DNA of 64,000 bases, from positions 1,426,001 through 1,490,000 of the forward strand of contig NW_026570238.1 of NCBI RefSeq assembly GCF_019649055.1. Reading direction: 5' to 3'. Numbering within the stretch: the first letter of the stretch is position 1; every line of letters begins with the position of its first letter. Both the position numbers and the translations under genes were made by a program. This document shows positions 51,330 to 60,834 of this stretch, piece by piece. This DNA comes from Paramacrobiotus metropolitanus (taxonomy: Eukaryota; Tardigrada; Eutardigrada; Parachela; Macrobiotidae). The notes beneath the pieces were generated by a model. The model searched no databases, was not told the origin of the DNA, and saw only the letters and a program-made list of their open reading frames with translations.

Positions 51330-52072
51330 ACATGGGTCGTCTTATCCAATGTACGGAATTTTTGGCGTTATTATTGCATTTAATTTTACTGCATTTAAAT
51401 ATCTGTTATTAGGCCTGTAACTCTTGTTGTCTCTTGAACATAAAAGCACTTCAGTCGCTTTCTAACTGACCTATGAGCTGCCGCTTCGAATAGAATTGTT
51501 AATAATTTTTTTAACGCACCTCGCATTTGCTTAGAAAATTGTTATGGTCTTATAATACTTCTCTACGGTCTGGCATTTTGATGTGATAACCATTTAAGAA
51601 ATATTTAGCATTTTGGTTAGATGACCACTTATGCGTTTATACTTGTGAAATCACGACTTTACGTCGGATAAATGACGGATAAAATTTATAATTATTATGA
51701 CAGTCTGCACCTTTTCTGCTGTTATACTTCTAGGTAAACCGGATATTGCCTTGTAGCAATATTTCGTTAGTAATAATAGCTCGTTATTAATAACGCGTTA
51801 TTAAAGTTATTGCGTACCAGCCTTGCGGTTCAGCATCCGTTAAGGTGTCGTGTTGTGCCGACTGCCGGTAACATAATCGGCAATAACGGAACGTCAAGGC
51901 GAAAACGTCAGACCGTAATCATGTACCATTACGTGATACCACTAACACACCCAGTACCACTACCAGTAACAGCACCATTTTTACTACCACTACCAGTACC
52001 ACTAACATTATATTGTACTAGTACCACTACCAGTAACACTACCAGTACCAGTAACATTCATTAGTATTACCC

Positions 52073-52082
52073 CGCTCCGGTC
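52073..52082 (+). repeat. Target-site duplication, right
   Basis: CGCTCCGGTC directly after the terminal ...ATTACCC, identical to 49867-49876. Confidence 0.88.
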
Positions 52083-53655
52083 TACCAGTGCACGCCAACG
52101 TGCATTTTCCTAGTGTTAAAAAGTTACCGTAACAATCCGAGTCATGGGTGCATCACGATCGTCTAATCACCTAATTTAGAACTGAAGCTACAGCGCGGCA
52201 CGCGGGATAGAATATTATGTATATTAAAATTTTAAAGATGGATGTCGAAAGTCAATAAACTGTTCATATTTCTCAACAACGGATAAGAAAATCCGCAGTA
52301 TAAAATAACCGCAAATCTGAAACGAAATCAATATTTTTTATCTGCTTGCGCCAAAACATTGTACAATTTCAAAAATTGGAATTTACCCCAAGCTTATCTA
52401 ATGCAAATTACCAAGTCAATTAGATGATTTACATAGGTCACGGAAATACACACGTACAGTACTAGCTAGTAATACAAACGACAGCTTATGTTGTAGAGCC
52501 AAGTGATACTTCACTGCATGTTTATACTTTATATTGTACATGTGTAAAAGCAGCTATAATTATATAAGTAAGTAAGTAAAAATTTATTTTTATTATGGTT
52601 TAGCATTCTCTTTCGCCTTAGTGTGATTTAAAACAAATGGTTGGGAACTGTCGAAGTGAAACTGGGGTGGAAGTCTTATAGTCATTCATGTCGAGCAAAA
52701 CGACGGAGCGCCAGGATTGTCTTGTAGCGACAACTTTATTCTTTATGATCTTTCTCTTTATGAACTAATTAGGAATGAAGTTACGAACTGTATTCCTTAC
52801 GACAACGACACGCTGCACTGCATGTACTGAGATACCATAGCCTGTTGTCATAATACTAGTTAGAGAAGGTATGGCATAGCTAGTAGAGAATAGCAAATGC
52901 CGGAAGTACGAGTATTTCGCCCTGGAGAAAACGGTTGTTTGCCCCTGCTATCCCTTGGTCGCGAAAAGCTTTGGCACTTTTGAAACCATATCTGCTGAGA
53001 CGTTTCTCAGGGATGAAGAACGAATATTCATACGATTACGTTTTTCAGGGATGAAAGTTGTATGTTATCTTGGAAGTTTTGCTTAACGGCTAAAATTTTT
53101 CTTGCGCATTTCAGGAATGAGCTGCTGTTGTAAATAGCAGTTAAGTTATAATGGAGTGAAGTACCGGTGCGGAGACATTTTCTTAGAAAATACTATTTCA
53201 TTATGCAGTAGCATTGTTATGGGTGCATATCGCAGATCTCCCACATGTAATAATCAGTTCCGACACCAAATAACAGTTCAAGAAATGTTTTTGTATAGCA
53301 ATTCGAATGTATTTTGCGAATAGGGCAAAAAATATCCATCAGAGAATGGCTAATCATACCGTACGTAATTTACGATGGTTTGCGCTGAATACCTAAGTAC
53401 AAGATGACGTTCCCAATTCATAATATCATTCATATAAACTATGTTTTTTGCTATACATTATAGAGACAAACAAAATTATAATAAACCAGCTTGTTAATTT
53501 ACATTTTGGCAAGTAATGCTTCTTAACACAAAAAAGAATGTATATGAACTCATCAGCACTAAGTGTTTCTCTTTCTGGCCAACTCGTAATGAAAAGATTT
53601 GCATGAACCTGGCCGGAGAAAATTGTACAACATCAGCAATAACCGAGCGAATGCA
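52083..53655. other. Intergenic
   Basis: No gene recognised. The region upstream of 53656 must carry the promoter of astacin-like copy 2; no clear TATA box. Confidence 0.45.
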
Positions 53656-55476
53656 ATGCCGTCATTTATTCCAAAAGCAAAATGTTTCGTTGCTTTAACT
53701 TTCCTTATTTTTATTGAATTTTGTGCAGGATCCGTTGTAACATTTTTTGATAATCCAAAGAACGCTGACACGCTTATAGAACGAGCAGTACTATCAGTTA
53801 ACTCACGGTATGGACCTTGGACAGAACCTACAGCGATCCCGTACAGACTATCGACCTCTTACAGTACGCATTTTTCTTTTAATTACGGACTATGCAGTGT
53901 CCTTTATGGTTATATAAAGTATCGCATCTTGTGGCAATGTAAAATAAAAACCGATCTGCTAAAAATCAAACTGATTAATTGCGAATGGTGATAATAATGT
54001 GTCTACACTCTTTCGAATTAGATCAGCAAGAGATATCGCAGATCCAGGCGGCAATGGCGCAGATTTCAACCGATATGGGCCAGTGTATACGGTTTGTACC
54101 GTATAATGATGCTACTGACCAGACCAAGGATAGTCTGTTCATCTCTCCCTCACTGAATAACGGGTAAGTCCGGTGTTCAAAAGTCAGTCATGCATACATT
54201 TTAACAAATTCTGTAATTTATTATAAAATACATTCAGTCATGCTAAAAATTCTAGATCGCTAACCCAAACATGCTTTTCGTTTCCTGGACGGCTAATTAA
54301 CCAAGCAACAGCGAATGGTGTTAAAGGTGGACAAAAGCTGGGAATGGTTAGTGGTACTGATGGGTGTTTGGGGAGCACACGAGAGGCCATGAAATATTTA
54401 GGTGCGTCACCTTACACACCCAGTTGAAGAATTGTTTCCGCCCGTTGCAAAGGATTTGTTTGAACATTTCTAGCGCATTCCCTTGGACTACGAAATGAGT
54501 ACTTAAGAACTGACCGCGACACTTACATTACGGTAAATAACAAGACATATCACTGCTGCAACGGTGACCTTTTGTTACTAAAGTTAAAATTTATGATGTG
54601 ATCAATCCAAATCCAATTACAGGTGTTTCCACAAAACATCCGGACAGGTAATGTAAAACTGAGCAAGCATTATATTATACGGTTTGCGCAGCAACTTCGT
54701 CAAAAATTGTTAACAAACAATATGCCCGCGATATACTTTTTAGATCTGCAAGGACTGTCACTGTTGAACATTTACACGCAGGCTTCGCAAGTCCAGAATG
54801 TTGGCACGTTTGATTATAACAGTATCACAATGCCTAGCACCACAAAATATACAACATCTGGAATGCCATTATACTCCGTCGCCCAAACCGGCGTGCCCCT
54901 GGGCACCGTCGCATCCATAGGGACGTTGTCCAGACTGAGCCAAAGTGATTGCACTGCACTTGCTAGTATTTATACCACCTGCAGCGCTGCTTCCTGTGCA
55001 AACCGTATGTACATTTATTTTATCATCGGCATAATGAAAAAACCAAAAAAAGTTTTAGGTTACAGTAATACCATAAATAATTGTATTCGTAGTTTGCTTT
55101 GCGACTTTGATCGCAGGCTTTTAAACACATAAAAATACCGACGCTTACATAGTTTGGCATTCTATTGTTATGTTCCTTTGTCTGTATAAGGCTACTACTA
55201 CTATAAGCGCCTATTTAATTACCTTCGGCCAATTTTGTTGCAGCTTACCCCGGAGCAGTGATTCCCATCGTCAGTCCTCTCGTGGTAACAACTGCCGCAA
55301 CACCTTTACAGCCAATAAATGTGGGAGATGTTGTCACTGGTGTTCCAGTAGTAAACACTGTGAATCCAAATCTTCCGGTGGCTCCTACTGTTCCCACAGC
55401 TCCGCCTACTGTGGCTACTGTGGCTCCAGTTGATCCTCTTTCTCCGCTGGAGCCTCCCGGCGGCGTTTCATTTTAA
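53656..55476 (+). CDS. Astacin-family pseudo-peptidase, copy 2
   Basis: Exons 53656-53863, 54022-54163, 54256-54401, 54474-54532, 54623-54647, 54744-55004, 55244-55476; 1074 nt, 357 aa. A clear signal peptide (CFVALTFLIFIEFCAG) is followed by WTEPTAIPYRLSTSYNQQEI, IQAAMAQISTDMGQCIRFVP, TQTCFSFPGRL, AMKYLAHSLGLRNEYLRTDR, DTYITVFPQNI, FDYNSITMPS, LSQSDCTALASIY. In the zinc motif HExxHxxGxxH, the first His is Lys, the Glu is Tyr and the third His is Asn. The conserved RxDRD after the motif is kept, so the fold is probably intact. The tail, from about residue 282, is Pro/Val/Thr-rich (VAPTVPTAPPTVATVAPVDP). The ATG at 53656 is chosen over 53599 because it directly precedes the signal peptide. No propeptide with a Cys switch is seen. 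Confidence 0.85.
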
Positions 55477-56262
55477 AAAAATTAGACCTCCTTTACGGGT
55501 TTAGCATAAGATCATAAATATTTACATTTTGTTGGCCGCCTTACCTTTACTAAAACACACATAAAGTGCACTGGTTAATATTTCAGTTAGGTAAGTTTTC
55601 AATTAGGGGTTTGATAAAGACAAGCGTAATAATCATTCGGTTCATTTCAATACGTAAACGATACCGACAATAACATGATTCTATCAAGTATTAAATATGT
55701 TAAAATCTCTTGTAAGTCTTTGATAAACAATACCGGTATTAATATATATTTGTTTGCGTACAGTCATTTTATACCACCATTACGTAAACATGGTAAGGTT
55801 GCACTGGCAAAGGATTGAATGCCAAAACGCAAAACGAACTCGTTAATGCTATCAAATCGAAGTTTGAATTAAGAGTAATTTACTTAAATTGGACAAGATT
55901 ATCTTCTTACTTAACTCTGCAGCGTCAGTAGCACAGTAAAATCATTTGCGAATCCGCGGCATCAGTGTTAATAAAATACTGTATTACGGTATTTCCAATT
56001 GTTGGCATTGTACTGTAGGAATCACATAAATGCACTGAGTCCTCCATTTTTAGTAACGAAATGCCACGACAGCTGCCAGTGCAAATGTAAACGTGCAAGC
56101 ATGATGCACTCTTGTTAACATTATTGTCTGTTCCTTGGGTAAATAGATTTTTTAATCGTTCCGCTCTTATTAAATGTAACCGAATAGCCGGCTTTTGCAT
56201 AATTGTAATACGGATTATATGCAAAACACGCATGGTTACAGTTAAGCATCTCATGCACCAGG

Positions 56263-56270
56263 TATATAAG
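56263..56270 (+). promoter_or_regulatory. TATA box of astacin-like copy 3
   Basis: TATATAAG 125 bp before the start codon, the best core promoter match in the cluster. Confidence 0.45.
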
Positions 56271-56394
56271 CTGTTCGCCCGACACCGGAAAATCACACAA
56301 ACGCGTCAGTACGTTATCAACTAACAATAATTTGCTATCTTTTACTAAAAATTTCGTTATTCCAGCACATATTAATAGTGACCTCGCTCCTGCC

Positions 56395-57984
56395 ATGGAA
56401 GCAGTTAAACTTATTGTTGCATTTGTATGCTTGACCGGTGTTTCCGCCCTTCCTTCAGCAAGGCTAGAAAAACGGGCTGCATTAAACCGGGATACCCGGT
56501 ACGATGTGTGGGCAAACCCTCAAAGAATCCTTTTTCGACTGGATACTAATTACAGTAAGACACCGTGAAAAACTTCTACCGCTTTTGCGTCTAACTGATC
56601 CACGATTTCTACTAGATGGAACTGAGGCGGCGGATATAGATGATGCGATGAACCAAATTTCTTCCGACATGTCCTCATGCATACGTTTCTCTCCCTTTAA
56701 CGTTGTCACAGATTCGCGAGAGGATCATATTTTCATCAGTCCTGTCTTGAATTCTGGGTATTTTGATTTACTAATAATTTTTTTAATCAGCACGCTAATA
56801 GTGAATTGATACTATCAGTTTACGTAATTTCATTGACGAGAACATGTTTTTGGTCTTGTTATTTAGGTAGTAACACTGCGAATTTTAACCGGGCTCTCTT
56901 CGACTTTAGGGTTTTGGCTACTTCCTGCTCGACGTTTCCGGGCAGATTGGTCAGACAAAACGGTCAGGGCCAGAAAATGATTATGACAGCAGGCCCAGGC
57001 GGTTGTATGAGCGCGAAACGGGATATTATGGCAGTTCTGGTGTCGGCACTGGGCTTGCGAAACGAACACAAGTACAACTTCTTCCTGATTAATTAGTGGT
57101 TATGTTGATTAGCTGCTTGCTGCATTCACTACCTGTATGATCCGGAGACTTTAATCTGTTTTTTTGTAGGCGGCCAGACCGAGATGATTTCCTGCAAACT
57201 TTTCCGTCCAATATTCTTCCAGGTGAATGTGACGATCAATTATGAACTAGAATAATCTGGATAACTTTTATATGAAATTTTAAGAGTTAACAGTTCTGAC
57301 ATAAAGCGCTTTGCATTTTCTTAGATCTCCAGTCTCTAAATTTGTTGCGCATCTACAATGCCAGCCAAATTGAGTTCCGCTCAACTGCCTTTGACCTTTT
57401 ATCCATAACCATCCCTTCAGCATCCCGCTTCGCCCGAGCCAACACTGTTCTGTACACTCCAAGAGATGCCACTAGAACACTGGGCAATCTGGCTCGTCTA
57501 AGTGTCGGAGACTGTAATGCACTGAGGCGGATGTACCCGACCTGCAGTTCCATAACATGCCGTAACCGTAAGTAACACTAGTACATATCAATATGCAACA
57601 ATTATTCTTTACCCAGGTAACTTTTAACATATTTACTACGTACGTATGCGTAAATATTCACTGGTATTACTGATGTTAACTAAATATTTATGTTTAGCTT
57701 ACGCAAATGCCACACTTGCTTCCGTTGCCTCGACCAGCACAAACGCTCCTGCCTCTGGAAATGCACCCACGAGTACTTCGGCGATCTTGGAAGCTGTGCA
57801 GTCGGCTGCGGGTGCATCCGGTAGCGGTCTCGTGATTGCTAACACTAATACTGTTGGAGCTACGACGACATCTACGTCCACAGCACGGACAACGGTAGCC
57901 GCTCGAGCAGCCACAACAACTCAGTCGGGACCGGTGGAATCACCATTCGACGGACTGGAATTTGCTCTGCGCCCTCAGGCTTGA
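56395..57984 (+). CDS. Astacin-family pseudo-peptidase, copy 3
   Basis: Exons 56395-56554, 56616-56757, 56910-57071, 57170-57222, 57325-57567, 57698-57984; 1047 nt, 348 aa. Signal peptide MEAVKLIVAFVCLTGVSA, then RLEKR, a possible dibasic cleavage site. NRDTRYDVW...ILFRLDTNY, MNQISSDMSSCIRFSPF, TSCSTFPGRL, DIMAVLVSALGLRNEHKRPD, RDDFLQTFPSNI, FDLLSITIPS and LSVGDCNALRRMY follow the astacin order. This copy has lost all three zinc His and the Glu (HExxHxxGxxH reads AVLVSALGLRN) and also the Met of the Met-turn. The tail is Ala/Ser/Thr-rich and mucin-like. Exon 3 could start earlier (56871), but 56910 aligns with the other copies. The exon/phase pattern matches copies 1 and 2, so they arose by tandem duplication. 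Confidence 0.84.
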
Positions 57985-58216
57985 GCTACAGTTTAATGTT
58001 AACATGTGGGACGTTAATTCGTTCTGTGGTAGTGGGTCAGGTAGACGTGCCAGTAATATACGAGTAGTACACGCGCCTATCGCGTCTTTTTTATTGAGTG
58101 GCTGGGTTTTGTAAGCTTGTACTCGTATATTGCGCTGATGGAAAAACCGCAGAATATTTTTATTTTGGGCAATAATCACTGATAACATTTTTGAAACTGA
58201 AGGTCATGCGCTCAGA

Positions 58217-58222
58217 AATAAA
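58217..58222 (+). terminator. Polyadenylation signal, astacin-like copy 3
   Basis: AATAAA 233 bp after the stop. Confidence 0.5.
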
Positions 58223-58380
58223 AAAAATTCTTTAATAGTGCATTTGATACTTTTAATCCAGGAAAGGTCACAGTTATACGCATACTGTAGCATGATCGCA
58301 AACACAATTAGAGGCTCAATCAAACTTGTTCGCAAGTTCGCAACTTGGTCTTGCAAGGTGCCCTTATTGGACTGTATATA

Positions 58381-58386
58381 TTTATT
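58381..58386 (-). terminator. Polyadenylation signal, Cys-repeat protein
   Basis: AATAAA on the minus strand, 75 bp after the stop of the convergent gene. The two genes' 3'UTRs overlap in this 480-bp gap. Confidence 0.5.
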
Positions 58387-58460
58387 ATACAAACATCTTT
58401 ATAGTAACTGGTGACTCTTATGGATTGTGCTCTTAATAAGCAAATGTCGGACAAAATACA

Positions 58461-60079
58461 TTAATGCTTGAGCATGTAACTGAAGTCCCCGCTGAAATCT
58501 CCGGTCCACCGGCGTCCGCTAAGACATTTATTGCTTAGACTCCTCTGACTTTGATTGTCGGGGCACAAAGCACTTGTTCCATGGCATTCATATGTGCGCG
58601 ACGCTTTGTCAAAAATGCATGTAGCCGCCACAATCTGCGATTCCGCTGACGCATCGGGGACCGCATCCAGAATTCCTAAAATTGTAATAATGTATTTTAT
58701 GCGCCTGTTGAAAAGTGCTAAAACATAACTATTCAAGCAAAACTATTTTTGGCTGCAGGTGGAAGTTGAGGATGTGCTGTTTGTCGTAGTACTTAATGGC
58801 TAAACTTTGCCCTAATTGACGGCCTTGCTTAGAAAATAGACTCATACCATTGTCTGCCTCCCAGCGTTTTACTGGGGGACCATTTCTCGGTTCGGTGCAG
58901 TTGTAATCCCGTCGATTAGCATCCACTCCCTGCTCTGTGACAACCCTTCGGAAGCGCTCCGTACAGTTGCGACATATGACCTCACCATTGGTAAAATATT
59001 CACAAACGATGACATTACGAGGCACGACGGTATAAATAACACTTCGGTAGCTTCCATCCCCGCTTGCAGACAGCCCCGTGTCACCATCGCCTTCTCGAAT
59101 GCCGACTTGGTCGGTGTCAGTGCCACTGAGAGGCTCACGGAATCGTTCCCGTTCAGTACTGTTTTCATCAGTCTCCTGCACTACGACATTGTCCTCGGTG
59201 TTGTCATCTTCCGGTCGGACGTAACTGGGCACCGGGGCGGGAGTGGTAGTGGTGGTCGTCGTGGTAGTTGTGGTTGTGGTGGTTTGCTGCTGGAACCACC
59301 AGCGATCTTGACCCAGGTCGAAAGCCGAATTTAAAGAACCCTTGAAATTTCCGTTCCAAAAGTTACCCGCATACCGGGATCCAGCGACACAGGAAAACAG
59401 TCCACTGCGGAAAAACTCGCAGATTGCTACGAGCTCATTAGAAGATGGCATTCTGGCGTATTCAGCCGGGACAATTCCTGCACATTATTCACTTGTACAA
59501 GCATCAATACCAATACCTTTTTTTGCGCAATGTAAAATTAAATGTCAAAATAAAGTAAAGAGATCGTAGTTACGTATTACCAGGCTGAAAAACAGACTTA
59601 CGTTATGATGATGATAATGATAATCAAGGCGCGGGTTAAACAACGTGTGTAACTGTCAACTGTATCCATCAAGTTTTCAAATGCTGCGACTACATACACC
59701 AATTACCTTGGTTCTGATTCCATGTTCCATTTGACTTTTCAATTCGATCAACACACGCTTGTACAACATCCGCTAAGGTATTCCTCGCGTGTTCTGATGG
59801 ACGACATCGAAGCTGTCCCATGCATTCTACTCGATTATTAGCAAAAAAGTGACACTTTCCAATGGCAGACTGGTTATTATCTGTGGAGAGAAATCCAGGA
59901 TTGGTACAACTGGTTTAAGAGGCACTAATTTGGTATATGTACGCATGCAGCCATACAAAATATTAATAATAATTACTGCAATATTGACAATAATCATTGT
60001 TGCGTATCTTACCTGCTTGCGATACACAAAGAAGCGCAAAAATAATCACCGCTACCGGTGTTACAAAATAAGCGTCCAT
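58461..60079 (-). CDS. Secreted Cys-repeat protein with poly-Thr linker, unknown family
   Basis: Exons 60079-60013, 59880-59707, 59477-58848, 58675-58461; 1086 nt, 361 aa, all junctions phase 1. An N-terminal signal peptide (FVTPVAVIIFALLCVSQ) is present. Four imperfect motifs of type C-x-(F/Y)-(F/D)-x(2-3)-G/N/S-x(2)-V/F-x-C occur: CHFFANNRVEC (exon 2), CEFFRSGLFSC and CEYFTNGEVIC (exon 3), CIFDKASRTYEC (exon 4). The Trp-Gly pattern WNGNFKG recurs as WTGDFSGDF. A run of 14 Thr followed by PAPVP links motif two to an acidic region. Potential N-glycosylation sites include NGT and NCT. I do not recognise the family. The phase 1-1 exons each carrying about one motif suggest growth by exon duplication. 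Expected to be extracellular. Confidence 0.72.
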
Positions 60080-60638
60080 GTCACTGGATGAATGCGGCAA
60101 TTAATATTTGCTCTCCTAAAACCTTGATGCTCTGAGGTGCTATTTAAATTAACCTCACGCGTGGTTATTCTGATTGACTGTTATTAGCTATGAATTTCGT
60201 ACATGCACGGTTTTTTAGTTGCTTTTGAAGTTCTGGTTTGCAATCGATCATAATCGTTTGAGTAGTCATCATGCAGATATCACATTAATCAGTGCCTTCT
60301 ACGTTTTCGAAAAGGAGATTTGAATCAATTCTTGGTTCGGCAAATCACTGATAAACCCTACGGTATCTTTCGTTAATCAGACCTTCACAGGAAAGCCTAC
60401 TATTTTTCTGAAAACTGAAAATAAAAGAGTCACATTTACTACATAGAATAATACACGTCACCCATGGTCAATTAAGGTTTATATAGTGCCATAGTGGCAC
60501 TTGCATTTGTACGAATTTTGGTAGCTCCGTGATACCAACTGTAAAAATGCCAACTACGCATTAGATTCCATGCAGAATTCTCTTGATACAACTGATAGAA
60601 AGTGAAAGCGTCGTATTCTTCGAAGTTTTTGTGAGCAG

Positions 60639-60645
60639 TATATAA
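60639..60645 (+). promoter_or_regulatory. TATA box before small peptide ORF
   Basis: TATATAA 67 bp upstream of the ATG at 60712; the spacing allows a 5'UTR of about 40 nt. Confidence 0.35.
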
Positions 60646-60711
60646 CAATAACTAGTACGGGCTGTCCTATTTTACATCCGTCGCAAAGCTATTTTAACTA
60701 TTCAAGATAAT

Positions 60712-60834
60712 ATGATTACTACATTGACCAACTACTGGCAGATTTTTGTCCTTTTGATATCACTAGCCAGTAGCCATTACATTAAACAGCACAAAGCATA
60801 CCGCGAATTGCCGCACGACTTAGCAGCTGCCTAA
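60712..60834 (+). CDS. Possible small secreted peptide, 40 aa
   Basis: A single-exon ORF: MITTLTNYWQIFVLLISLAS, a good signal peptide, followed by about 20 mostly polar residues ending DLAAA and a stop. A TATA box stands at a suitable distance. There are no cysteines in the mature part. It could be a short secreted peptide, a first exon whose donor I missed, or chance. No homologue recalled. Confidence 0.3.
   Translation: MITTLTNYWQIFVLLISLASSHYIKQHKAYRELPHDLAAA

Larger units (their letters stand above)
49877..52072 (+). mobile_element. DNA transposon with ~145-bp inverted repeats and 10-bp target duplication (MULE-like)
   Basis: The left terminal repeat (49877 to about 50020) starts GGGTAATACTAATTAATG and continues as interspersed GGTACTGGTAGTG units. 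The right end (about 51923-52072) is its imperfect inverse, ending CATTCATTAGTATTACCC. The pairing extends to a unique inner motif: GGCATCACGTTATGGTAC on the left, GGTATCACGTAATGGTAC inverted on the right. The pairing is therefore not just microsatellite chance. Identical CGCTCCGGTC decamers flank both ends. Long inverted repeats, a 9-11-bp duplication and a SWIM-like zinc finger in the cargo point to the Mutator (MULE) superfamily; this assignment is inference. At 2196 bp it is too short for a complete transposase, so it is probably non-autonomous. It sits between astacin-like copies 1 and 2. Confidence 0.85.

Noticed and set aside
56871-56909. Earlier start of exon 3 in astacin-like copy 3
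   Set aside because: Open in frame, but adds 13 residues not present in copies 1 and 2; the acceptor at 56909 aligns better and has a stronger pyrimidine tract.
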